Of a stretch of 47,399 nt of DNA, positions 34,289 through 42,116 are shown piece by piece. The stretch spans positions 1 through 47,399 of the forward strand of contig CAZPEP010000036.1 in the NCBI GenBank assembly GCA_964585685.1, read 5' to 3'. The DNA comes from JALHVH01 sp964585685. GTDB taxonomy: Bacteria; Acidobacteriota; Aminicenantia; Aminicenantales; Saccharicenantaceae. Below the pieces are notes generated by a model, which saw nothing but the letters and a program-made list of their open reading frames with translations, made no database searches and was not told the origin of the DNA. Made by a program: the position numbers and the translations under genes. The number at the start of each line of letters is the position of its first letter. Position 1 is the stretch's first letter.

Positions 34289-35743
34289 GTGAGCGATAAC
34301 GAACGATTGGTCAAACAGATCACGCCCAAAAGCGAGGATTTTTCGAAGTGGTACGTCGAGGTCATCCAGAAGGCTGAGCTCGCCGATTACACGCCGATGA
34401 AAGGGATGATGGTCATCCGGCCCTACGGCTACGCCGTCTGGGAGAACATCCAGCGGCTGATGGACCGTCGCATCAAGGACTCGGGCCACGTCAACGCGTA
34501 TTTCCCGCTTTTCATCCCCGAGAGCTTCCTAAAAAAGGAGGCCGAGCACGTCGAGGGATTCTCTCCCGAGGTCGCCTGGGTAACCATCGGCGGCAAGGAG
34601 GAGCTCGAGGAAAGGTTGGCTGTCCGCCCGACCTCGGAAGCGATCATTGGCCACATGTACTCCCGCTGGATCAAGTCTTACCGGGACCTCCCGGTCCTTA
34701 TTAACCAATGGGCGAACATCGTCCGTTGGGAAAAGGTCACCCGGCCGTTCCTGCGAACGACCGAATTCCTCTGGCAGGAAGGGCACACGTGCCACGCGAC
34801 GGCCGAGGAAGCCCAGGAGGAGACCCTCAAGGTCCTGGCGATGTACAAGGAGTTTTCGGAGACCGAGCTCGCAATCCCCGTCCTCGCGGGCAGCAAGACC
34901 CTGCGCGAGAAGTTCGCCGGCGCCCAGATGACCTATGCCATCGAGGCCCTGATGTCCGACGGCAAGGCTCTTCAGATGGGGACCTCCCACAATCTTGGGC
35001 AGCACTTCTCCAAGGCTTTTGACATCAAATATGAAGACCGCAACCAGAGCCTCCAATACGTCTGGCAGACCTCGTGGGGAACGACGACTCGGCTCATCGG
35101 GGCGCTTATCATGACCCACGGCGACGACGCAGGACTCAGGTTCCCGCCCCGGGTGGCCCCCGTCCAGGCTGTCATCGTCCCGATCGCCATAGGCAATTGG
35201 AAGGAGACCGTCCTGCCGGCGGCCCGGGCCGCCGCCGCGTCCCTCAAGGCGGCCGGGCTGAGGGTCGAGATCGACGCCCGCGAGGAGTTTACCCCCGGAT
35301 GGAAGTTCTCGGAATACGAGATGCGGGGCGTCCCTCTGCGGATCGAGATCGGGCCGCGCGACGTTAAGGCCGGGCAGGCCGTCCTCGTCCGCCGCGACAT
35401 CCGGACGAAGGATCCGGCCCCGCTCGACGGGCTCCCCGGCCGCGTGATGGCGATCCTGGAGGAGATCCAGGCGCAGCTCTTCCATGAGGCCGAGACGTTC
35501 CTCAGGGAGAACACTCGCGACGCGGAAAGCTACGACGAGTTTAAGGACATCATGGAGAACAAGAGGGGCCTGGTCCGAGCCCTTTGGTGCGGTGATCAGG
35601 CCTGCGAGGACAGGATCAAGGAGGGGACGATGGCGACGATCCGGGTGATCCCGTTCGGTCACGAACATAACGAAAGGAAGGGCCTCTGCGTCTCCTGCGG
35701 CCGGGACGCCGACACGCTGGCCTGTTTCGCCCGTTCCTATTGA
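34289..35743 (+). CDS. proS: Prolyl-tRNA synthetase
   Basis: Class II aminoacyl-tRNA synthetase charging tRNA-Pro. 484 aa, the short archaeal/eukaryal-type form without the editing insertion domain of the ~570-aa bacterial form. Seen: YTPMKGMMVIRPYGYAVWE, motif-2 FLRTTEFLWQEGHT, motif-3 GTSHNLGQHFSKAF, the anticodon-binding domain and the family C-terminus ending in CFARSY. GTG start. Promoter at 34230-34258. Confidence 0.96.
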   Translation: MSDNERLVKQITPKSEDFSKWYVEVIQKAELADYTPMKGMMVIRPYGYAVWENIQRLMDRRIKDSGHVNAYFPLFIPESFLKKEAEHVEGFSPEVAWVTIGGKEELEERLAVRPTSEAIIGHMYSRWIKSYRDLPVLINQWANIVRWEKVTRPFLRTTEFLWQEGHTCHATAEEAQEETLKVLAMYKEFSETELAIPVLAGSKTLREKFAGAQMTYAIEALMSDGKALQMGTSHNLGQHFSKAFDIKYEDRNQSLQYVWQTSWGTTTRLIGALIMTHGDDAGLRFPPRVAPVQAVIVPIAIGNWKETVLPAARAAAASLKAAGLRVEIDAREEFTPGWKFSEYEMRGVPLRIEIGPRDVKAGQAVLVRRDIRTKDPAPLDGLPGRVMAILEEIQAQLFHEAETFLRENTRDAESYDEFKDIMENKRGLVRALWCGDQACEDRIKEGTMATIRVIPFGHEHNERKGLCVSCGRDADTLACFARSY

Positions 35744-35805
35744 CCGCCCGGGCCGCGGCGCGGGAGCGGGCCCGTCGGCCCGCCGGGTCGCCGAAGGGAG
35801 TTATA

Positions 35806-36468
35806 ATGGTTCCCGGTCGGGAGGACGAACGGCTGAGGATGGTCGCAACCCAACTCAGGGCCAGGGGGCTCGAGGACGAGAGGGTCCTCGCGGCCATGGC
35901 ACGGGTCCCCCGTCATCTCTTCGTTCCCGATGCCGGCGCCGCTCACGCCTATGCCGACGAGCCTCTGCCCATCGGCCGCGGTCAAACCATTTCCCAGCCC
36001 TATATCGTCGCGTATATGACGGAAGCTCTTCGGCTTGGGGGAGGGGAGAAGGTCCTCGAGATCGGAACGGGATCCGGCTACCAGACGGCTGTCCTGGCGG
36101 AAGTGGCCGGGGAGGTCTGGACGGTGGAGCTCGTTGAGGACCTTTCCCTTCGGGCTCGGGAAAGGCTCGACGCCCTCGGTTACAAAAACATCCGTTTCCG
36201 GGTCGGGGACGGGTCCGCAGGATGGCCGGACGCTGCTCCCTTCGACGGCATCGTTGTCACGGCCGCCCCCGCCTCGGTTCCCGAAGCGCTCGAGCTCCAG
36301 CTGGCCCCGGGCGGCCGGATGATCGTTCCCATAGGGCTGGGATCCCAGGAACTCGTCCTGATCCGCCGCGAAGGGGATTCCTTCCGGCGGAAGGGGCTGA
36401 TCGGGGTCCGATTCGTTCCGCTTGTGGGGCGCGGGGCTCGTGGGACAGGAGAGGAACGCGGAGAATGA
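35806..36468 (+). CDS. pcm: Protein-L-isoaspartate O-methyltransferase
   Basis: Repairs isoaspartyl damage using SAM; 220 aa, normal length. Seen: RVPRHLFVP, GQTISQPYIVAYMTEAL, the SAM loop VLEIGTGSGYQTAVLA and the FDGIVVTAAPASVPEAL block. ATG at 35806 has GGGAG 5 nt upstream; the open frame from 35740 begins inside a GC-rich gap and is not needed. Confidence 0.94.
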   Translation: MVPGREDERLRMVATQLRARGLEDERVLAAMARVPRHLFVPDAGAAHAYADEPLPIGRGQTISQPYIVAYMTEALRLGGGEKVLEIGTGSGYQTAVLAEVAGEVWTVELVEDLSLRARERLDALGYKNIRFRVGDGSAGWPDAAPFDGIVVTAAPASVPEALELQLAPGGRMIVPIGLGSQELVLIRREGDSFRRKGLIGVRFVPLVGRGARGTGEERGE

Positions 36469-36510
36469 AGCGGCCGGGACGATAAATCCAGCGAGGGACA
36501 GGAGCTGACG

Positions 36511-36978
36511 ATGAGATCGAGAGCAAAGAACCGGACCGTGGCGGGAGTCGTGGGGATGACGCTCCTCGCAGCGGGGCTTCAGGCTTTCTGCGGTCCACCG
36601 GAGAAGAACGGGTTCGCCAAGGTCTTTTTCCCCGACGGGAGCTCGATCATGGCCGAACTGGCCAGAACCGACGAGGAGCGGGCGCGAGGCCTGATGTTTC
36701 GGGAAAGGATCCAGCCCGACCAAGGCATGCTTTTTATCTTCGAGGAGGAGGGGCTCCATTCGTTCTGGATGAAGAACACGCTTGTCGCGCTGGATATCCT
36801 CTGGCTTGGCCGGGACCGGCGCATCGTCCATATCGCTGCCGACGTCCCCCCGTGCAAGGCCGATCCGTGTCCGAGCTATGGCCCGGATTTCCCGGCCTCG
36901 TTCGTCCTCGAGCTCAAAGCGGGCGAAGCCCTAGTACGAGCCCTCAAGCTCGGGGAGCGGCTGGAATTCGTCCTTTAG
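36511..36978 (+). CDS. DUF192 family secreted protein
   Basis: 155 aa with an N-terminal signal or anchor (about 8-27). DUF192 features: ELARTDEERARGLMFRERI, GMLFIFEEEG, HSFWMKNTLVALDILWL, and ELKAGEALV. Function is unknown; members are often extracytoplasmic. AGGAG 6 nt before the ATG. Its 3' end overlaps the convergent lipoprotein gene by 4 bp. Confidence 0.9.
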   Translation: MRSRAKNRTVAGVVGMTLLAAGLQAFCGPPEKNGFAKVFFPDGSSIMAELARTDEERARGLMFRERIQPDQGMLFIFEEEGLHSFWMKNTLVALDILWLGRDRRIVHIAADVPPCKADPCPSYGPDFPASFVLELKAGEALVRALKLGERLEFVL

Positions 36979-37562
36979 ATCATCGCGAACGATTTCTCGA
37001 CGGTGGCGCTCTTCGCGGAATGGGCGTCCCGGACCATGAGGAGGATCTTGTAGCGTCCGGCCCGAAGGCCGGAGAAGGAGAAGTTGAAGGTCAGCGCGAT
37101 CTCGGTGTTGAAGTTCCAGGAAGAGAAGCTGGGGCTGGCGAAGTCCTTCTGACCGCCCAGCACCTTGCCCGTCGCGTCCTCAAGAGAAAAGTCGGCCGAG
37201 AACCCGAATTCGTGCCTTCCGGCCCCCGAGTCCTTCAGGGTCTGTCCGACGGGCTCGAGGTAAAGATAGATGACGTCCCCGGCCGAAAACTCGTCTGATG
37301 GACGGGGCTCGTAGATCCCGTAGCTCGCCGAGTCGCTCGTGACGAACTTGACGTTTTCGAGGAGGAGCGGAGACTTCTCCCGAAAGGCCTCGAACGACGA
37401 CCTCAGGGCCTTCAGGGCGCCTGAGAAATCGCTCCGGCCCATGGCCTTGCCGAACCGGGCGAAACCGGTGTCGAAGTCGCCGGAGGGGGCCGGCCCCTTC
37501 CCGGAGCAGCCGGCGGATATGACCAAGAGAGCTGCGAGGCCCAGGACGCGGAGTCGTTGCAT
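36975..37562 (-). CDS. Lipoprotein of unknown function
   Basis: 195 aa. Signal with lipobox ISAGC (Cys about residue 19) predicts a lipid-anchored protein. After a short helical part (FARFGKAMGR...LRSSFEAF) the body is beta-rich and resembles an immunoglobulin-like fold, but no family is recognised. AGGAGG precedes the ATG by 7 nt. Promoter on the reverse strand at 37592-37620 overlaps the divergent metH-like promoter. Confidence 0.75.
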   Translation of the reverse strand: MQRLRVLGLAALLVISAGCSGKGPAPSGDFDTGFARFGKAMGRSDFSGALKALRSSFEAFREKSPLLLENVKFVTSDSASYGIYEPRPSDEFSAGDVIYLYLEPVGQTLKDSGAGRHEFGFSADFSLEDATGKVLGGQKDFASPSFSSWNFNTEIALTFNFSFSGLRAGRYKILLMVRDAHSAKSATVEKSFAMI

Positions 37563-37580
37563 GGGAGCACCTCCTGCCGT

Positions 37581-37610
37581 TTGACGGCATAAGGATAGGC
37601 GGGATATAAT
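37581..37610 (+). promoter_or_regulatory. Predicted sigma70 promoter of metH/metF fusion gene, probably leaderless
   Basis: TTGACG (37581-37586), 18-bp spacer, perfect TATAAT (37605-37610); the ATG at 37623 is only 12 nt downstream and has no Shine-Dalgarno. Confidence 0.65.
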
Positions 37611-37620
37611 CGATTGTCAA
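37592..37620 (-). promoter_or_regulatory. Predicted sigma70 promoter of lipoprotein gene
   Basis: Reverse-strand TTGACA (37615-37620), 17-bp spacer, TATCCT (37592-37597). Its spacer contains the -10 box of the divergent promoter on the + strand. Confidence 0.55.
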
Positions 37621-37622
37621 AC

Positions 37623-39467
37623 ATGACCACGAACGCCTTCCGCGACCGGCTCTCCCAGGGTGTTCTTCTTTGCGACGGGGGCATGGGGACGATGCTCTAC
37701 GCGAAGGGCGTCTACATCAATACCTGTTTCGACGAGCTCAATCTCACCGGGCCCGACATCGTCCGGGAAGTCCACGCGCACTACCTCCAATGCGGAGCCG
37801 ACGTTATCGAAACGAACACGTTCGGGGCCAACCGCTTCAAGCTGAGGAAGTTCGGGCTCGATGACAGGACAGCCGCCGTTAACCGGGCGGGCGCGGCGAT
37901 CGCCCGCGAGGCCGCCGGGCCGGACGGCCTAGTCGCGGGATCCATCGGCCCGCTGGGCGTGAGCGTCGGGCCGTGGGCCCCCGCTTCCGCCGCCGGAGCC
38001 GCGGAGGCCTTCGCTGAACAGGCGGAAGCGCTCGCCGGGGCCGGGGTTGACCTCTTCATCCTGGAAACATTCTCCGACCTCAACGAGATCCGCCTGGCCC
38101 TCGGCGCCGTCCGGAAAGCCGGAGCAGGCCTTCCCGTCGTCGCCCAGATGACCATCGGCGAGGACGGCGTGAGCCGTTATGGGACGACCCCCGAGAACTT
38201 TACCCGAAAGCTCGAGGAATGGGGGGCGGACGTCGTAGGCGTCAACTGCAGCGTCGGCCCAGCCCCCATGCTCGAATGCGTCGAGAGAATGGCCCGGGTA
38301 ACCGCCCTGCCGCTCTCGGCCATGCCGAACGCCGGGCTTCCGCGGGAGGTCGACGGCCGGAACCTCTATCTTTGTTCGCCTGATTACATGGCCGAATACG
38401 CCAAGAGATTCATTCTCGCGGGGGTGAAGCTCCTCGGCGGGTGCTGCGGGACGACCCCGTCCCACATCAAGGCCATGCACGGCGCCGTCCGCGCCCTCCA
38501 ACCCCCTCGGCGTCCCGCCCTATCCTTCCCACTTGCGGAAAGTGAGGAACCCCGGGCCGAAGCCCCGCCGAAAAGGGACCGGTCCGAGCTGGGCCGAAAG
38601 CTGGAGGACGGGGAGTTCGTTGTCAGCGTCGAGATCGTCCCGCCCCGCGGCCCGGACCCCTCCAAGGCATTGGGGGCGGCCCGGAGTCTCGCGGATAGCG
38701 GCATCCTGTGCGTCAACATACCGGACGGCCCCCGGGCCAGCGCCCGGATGAGTCCCATGGCCCTGGCCTTCCTCCTGGCGAAGGAAACGCGGATAGAGCC
38801 CATCCTCCATTACACGTGCCGGGACCGGAACCTCCTGGGGATGCAGTCGGATCTCCTGGGAATCTTCGCCCACGGGATCCGGAACCTCCTCATCGTGACC
38901 GGCGACCCGCCTAAGATGGGGGACTACCCGAGCGCGACCGCCGTCTTCGACGTGGACTCGATAGGGCTCACCGGCGTCGTCAGCGCGCTCAACCGGGGAA
39001 CGGACATCGGGGGCAGGACGATCAATGGTCCGACAGGATTCCTCATCGGCGTCGGGGGGAACCCCGGGGCCGTCAATCTCGAGCACGAGCTCTCGAGGCT
39101 CGAGGCCAAGGTTCGGGCGGGCGCGGAGTTCGTGATCACTCAGCCTGTGTTCGACGTCCGAAAGCTCGAGAAGTTCCTGGCCGCCGTCTCGGGTTTCCGC
39201 GTCCCCGTCATCGCCGGCCTCTGGCCGCTCGTCAGCCTGCGGAATGCGGAGTTCATGCACAACGAGGTGCCGGGAGCGAGCGTTCCGGACGCGATCATGG
39301 AGCGGATGAGGAAGGCGCAGGCTCAGGGCCCCGATGCGGCGAGAGAAGAAGGAGTCCTCATCGCCCGGGAGACCCTTACGGCCGTCAAGCCCCTGGTTCA
39401 GGGCGTTCAGATCAGCCCGCCGCTCGGGCGATACGATCTCGCCCTCCGTGTGCTCGAAAGGCTCTGA
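37623..39467 (+). CDS. Fused homocysteine S-methyltransferase / methylenetetrahydrofolate reductase
   Basis: 614 aa. N-terminal homocysteine methyltransferase domain (about 1-300) with zinc ligands Cys209 in VNCSVGP and Cys274/Cys275 in GGCCGT. C-terminal FAD-dependent MTHFR domain (about 325-614) with HYTCRDRN, LIVTGDPPKMGDYP and FVITQPVFD. The pair would reduce methylene-THF and methylate homocysteine, feeding methionine synthesis; the B12 and folate-binding modules of MetH are absent, as in YitJ-type proteins. Start is ATG 37623; a TTG at 37614 lies between the -10 box and the ATG. Confidence 0.93.
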   Translation: MTTNAFRDRLSQGVLLCDGGMGTMLYAKGVYINTCFDELNLTGPDIVREVHAHYLQCGADVIETNTFGANRFKLRKFGLDDRTAAVNRAGAAIAREAAGPDGLVAGSIGPLGVSVGPWAPASAAGAAEAFAEQAEALAGAGVDLFILETFSDLNEIRLALGAVRKAGAGLPVVAQMTIGEDGVSRYGTTPENFTRKLEEWGADVVGVNCSVGPAPMLECVERMARVTALPLSAMPNAGLPREVDGRNLYLCSPDYMAEYAKRFILAGVKLLGGCCGTTPSHIKAMHGAVRALQPPRRPALSFPLAESEEPRAEAPPKRDRSELGRKLEDGEFVVSVEIVPPRGPDPSKALGAARSLADSGILCVNIPDGPRASARMSPMALAFLLAKETRIEPILHYTCRDRNLLGMQSDLLGIFAHGIRNLLIVTGDPPKMGDYPSATAVFDVDSIGLTGVVSALNRGTDIGGRTINGPTGFLIGVGGNPGAVNLEHELSRLEAKVRAGAEFVITQPVFDVRKLEKFLAAVSGFRVPVIAGLWPLVSLRNAEFMHNEVPGASVPDAIMERMRKAQAQGPDAAREEGVLIARETLTAVKPLVQGVQISPPLGRYDLALRVLERL

Positions 39468-39470
39468 TCC

Positions 39471-40628
39471 CTACTTCGGCCGCGCCGCCGACGATTCAGG
39501 GACCAGGAATCTCTCCAATTCTCTGGCCGCGTTCTCTGAGGCCCGACCCTCTCCCAGGTTCTTGCGGATGTTGAGGAAGGCCTCCTTCATTTCCCGCCGG
39601 ACGCTATCGGAGCCCAGGACGCGGAGTGCTTCGTGAGCGAGGTTTCCGGCCGTGAACTCTCCCTGGATCAGCTCGGGGACGACCGGCATGCCGGCTAAGA
39701 TGTTGACGATGCTGTAATGACTGATCCTGACGAACCGGCGGCCGACCCGATAGGTCAACGGGGAGATCCTGTAAAACGCCACGACGGGGGTCCCGAGCAG
39801 GGCCGATTCGAGGGTGGCCGTGCCGCACGAGGACAGGACGACGTCCGCAGCAGCCATGGCTTCATACCCGTCCCGGTCGAGAACGGGCAGCTCGTCGATA
39901 GGCCCCGGCCAAAAACTTTTCAGCGCGTCCCGGCCGAGACTCTCCGCGAGGACGAGCGCAAACTGGATGTCGGAGGAACTCCGGAGCCTCTCGACGGTCT
40001 CGGCGAGGACGGGGGCGTGGTACCGGAGCTCGCCCCGGCGGCTTCCCGGGAGGAGGACGACAAGCTTCTTCGCGGGGTTGAATCCGTATTTCGCGAAGAA
40101 TTCGCCGCGGCCGAACCCCGCCCGAACCCGTTCGAGAAGAGGATGGCCGATGTATGCGGCCGGAATGCCTTCGGACCGGTAGATCTCTTCTTCGAAGGGG
40201 AAGATCAACATCATCCGGGAAACATACCTCCGGACGGTCTTGAGACGGCCCCTGCGCCAGGCCCAGACCGTGGGGCTGATGTAATAGAGGACCGGAATCC
40301 CGGCCTCCTTGAGCTTCTTCGCCAGGCGGAGATTGAAATCCGGCGAGTCGATGAGAACGGCGGCGGCGGGCCGCCGTGACACGGCCTCTCGGACGAGGTG
40401 GCGGAAGATCCGACGGATGCGTGGGACCTGCGAGAGGACCTCGAAGATCCCCATCACGGCTAGATGCTCCGTCGGGAAAAGGATCTCGACCCCCTCTTCG
40501 GCCATCCGCCCGCCGCCGACCCCGAAGAACGCAGTCCCCGGGTGGAGCTTCCGGAATTCGCGAACGAGGGCCGCCCCGTATCTCTCCCCGGAACTTTCGC
40601 CGGCGACGATGAGGACGGGGCCCGTCAC
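39471..40628 (-). CDS. lpxB: Lipid-A-disaccharide synthase
   Basis: Joins UDP-2,3-diacylglucosamine and lipid X into the lipid A disaccharide; inner-membrane associated. 385 aa, normal length for the GT19 family. Seen: VAGESSGERYGAALV at the N-terminus, PDFNLRLAKKLK, YISPTVWAWR, LLPGSRRGELRYHAPV and SGTATLESALLG-like SCGTATLE. ATG overlaps the pseudopilin stop by 4 nt. Convergent with the metH/metF fusion gene with a 3-nt gap. Confidence 0.96.
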   Translation of the reverse strand: MTGPVLIVAGESSGERYGAALVREFRKLHPGTAFFGVGGGRMAEEGVEILFPTEHLAVMGIFEVLSQVPRIRRIFRHLVREAVSRRPAAAVLIDSPDFNLRLAKKLKEAGIPVLYYISPTVWAWRRGRLKTVRRYVSRMMLIFPFEEEIYRSEGIPAAYIGHPLLERVRAGFGRGEFFAKYGFNPAKKLVVLLPGSRRGELRYHAPVLAETVERLRSSSDIQFALVLAESLGRDALKSFWPGPIDELPVLDRDGYEAMAAADVVLSSCGTATLESALLGTPVVAFYRISPLTYRVGRRFVRISHYSIVNILAGMPVVPELIQGEFTAGNLAHEALRVLGSDSVRREMKEAFLNIRKNLGEGRASENAARELERFLVPESSAARPK

Positions 40629-41170
40629 TGGTCCTCTCCGGTTTCATTTTCTTCCCGGCCCAAATGGACGATCTTCGGCTGAGTAGCGGGATCGTGGCCA
40701 TAATAGAAAAGCCACTTGTCGTAGCGGTCCTGGTCCTCGTAGAGGCGGATGGACGTCTTCGTCGAGGAGCTCACGACGCCCAGGACAATCGGGTTCTGGA
40801 CGGAACCGAGGGCGGAGAGGGGAGCAACGAGGACCTCGTTCGAACCCGAGGCTTCGGCTGCGGCCTGCCCGCCAGGAGCGAGAACGACGTCCCATTCGCC
40901 GGACGCCGTCATGGGGTCCGGGAAAAGCTTCCGGAGGAATCCCTTGTCCGCGAGCTCCTTGAGGGACGTCGGGAACCGGCCGGGGTTCTTCGCTTGGTAG
41001 AGCCGGACGGCTTCGACGTACTGACCTCCGCGGAAGATGAGCTCCTCTTCTTTTTCCCGCCTCAGTTCGGTCTCGAGGACGGGAACGGCCACTGTGAGGC
41101 CTAGGGCGAGGATGAACACGGCCATCATCAGGATGATGAGGACGTAGCCGCGCTTCCCGCGTTTCACCAT
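40625..41170 (-). CDS. Pseudopilin-like protein, type II secretion type, without Glu5
   Basis: 181 aa. Class III signal-like start KRGYVLII with a long N-terminal helix; the usual Glu at +5 is replaced by Ile, as in GspK-type minor pseudopilins. A C-terminal beta region follows (WDVVLAPGG, PIVLGVVSSS). It overlaps the preceding pseudopilin gene by 7 nt and lpxB by 4 nt. No assembly ATPase, secretin or peptidase is in the window. Confidence 0.75.
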   Translation of the reverse strand: MVKRGKRGYVLIILMMAVFILALGLTVAVPVLETELRREKEEELIFRGGQYVEAVRLYQAKNPGRFPTSLKELADKGFLRKLFPDPMTASGEWDVVLAPGGQAAAEASGSNEVLVAPLSALGSVQNPIVLGVVSSSTKTSIRLYEDQDRYDKWLFYYGHDPATQPKIVHLGREENETGEDQ

Positions 41171-41571
41171 GTGTTGAAGAGCGTGCCGTCCAGGGCCTTG
41201 GCGTCGGACCCGGACCTGACGTCCACGACACCCATGTTCTCGGGGGGAGTGTATTCGTCGGGCGCCGGCGTCTCCCGAATCTCGATCCAGGTCGTCGCCG
41301 ATTTCGTCAGGGGATCGACCGGGACGGACCTGAGATATTTATCTTCGACCAGGGTCTGGAGCGAGGCCGGATACTTGCCCTTGTCCTGGAAATACTGGTC
41401 GATGAGCTTCCGGAACTGGAACAGGTCTTCCTTGAGGACGGCCTCGCGGGCCCGCTTCGCCGCGGTCTGGTACTGGGGAAGACCCAAGCCGACCAGGATC
41501 CCGATGAGGGTGAAGACGATGATGATCTCGATGAGGGTGAATCCGCGGTCCCTCCCGTTCCGTCCCGTCAT
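41164..41571 (-). CDS. Type II secretion pseudopilin (GspG-like)
   Basis: 135 aa from ATG 41571 (GAGG 5 nt upstream). Prepilin peptidase motif RGFTLIE, the helix IIIVFTLIGILVGLGLPQYQ, then LFQFRKLIDQYFQDKGKYPASLQTLVEDKYL, the typical major-pseudopilin block. Ends in DAKALDGTLFNTW. The frame extends to 41640 through the upstream pseudopilin gene, which is not a likely start. Confidence 0.85.
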   Translation of the reverse strand: MTGRNGRDRGFTLIEIIIVFTLIGILVGLGLPQYQTAAKRAREAVLKEDLFQFRKLIDQYFQDKGKYPASLQTLVEDKYLRSVPVDPLTKSATTWIEIRETPAPDEYTPPENMGVVDVRSGSDAKALDGTLFNTW

Positions 41572-41578
41572 GCCGGCC

Positions 41579-42109
41579 TCACCATTCGTTGTACCGCGTG
41601 CCGTCCAGAGCCTTGGCCCGGCTCTTCGAATAGACGTCATAAACGTTCTCCTCCCCCCAGACGTCGCTGCGGCGGTCGTCCTGGTAGGACCGGAGCCCCC
41701 AATCCATCGAGCCCATCATCGGGTCCCTGGGGATGCGGCGCAGGAAGCGGACGAGCTTTTTCTTCGATCCGGACCCTGTCCGGCCCGCCGCCCGCGCCTC
41801 CGGATCCTCCTGGGCCGCTTCCTCGACCTCGACGCCCTTGACCAGGGTTTCCAGGTCCGGGGGATAGCCTTCGCTGTCCTCTTCCGTCTCCAGCTTCTTC
41901 TCGTCGGTGAGCTTCTTGTAGGCGTCGATGGCATCGCGGAGCTGGCGCAGGTCCCTGCGGAGCTCGAGTTCCTTTTCGCGCTGGATGGCGGTCTTAGCGA
42001 TAGGGACGATCGCCGAAGCGAGAATAGCCAGGACCGTCAGGGTCACCAGCATCTCGACCAGGGTGAATCCCCTTCGGTCGGCGCGTGCGGTTCCCGTTCC
42101 CGCGAACAT
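41579..42109 (-). CDS. Type II secretion pseudopilin
   Basis: 176 aa. Prepilin motif RRGFTLVE with helix MLVTLTVLAILASAIVPIAKTA, then LRQLRDAIDAYKKL. A charged insertion with EEAAQEDPEARAAG separates it from DPMMGSMDWGL. Ends in RAKALDGTRYNEW, nearly the same tail as the next gene, so they are paralogues. Lies 7 nt after the pnp stop. Confidence 0.85.
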   Translation of the reverse strand: MFAGTGTARADRRGFTLVEMLVTLTVLAILASAIVPIAKTAIQREKELELRRDLRQLRDAIDAYKKLTDEKKLETEEDSEGYPPDLETLVKGVEVEEAAQEDPEARAAGRTGSGSKKKLVRFLRRIPRDPMMGSMDWGLRSYQDDRRSDVWGEENVYDVYSKSRAKALDGTRYNEW

Positions 42110-42116
42110 GTGGAGC

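Noticed and set aside
34257..34292. Short ORF MSKALEDKKIK before proS
   Set aside because: Its ATG overlaps the -10 box of the proS promoter, so it should not be in the transcript.
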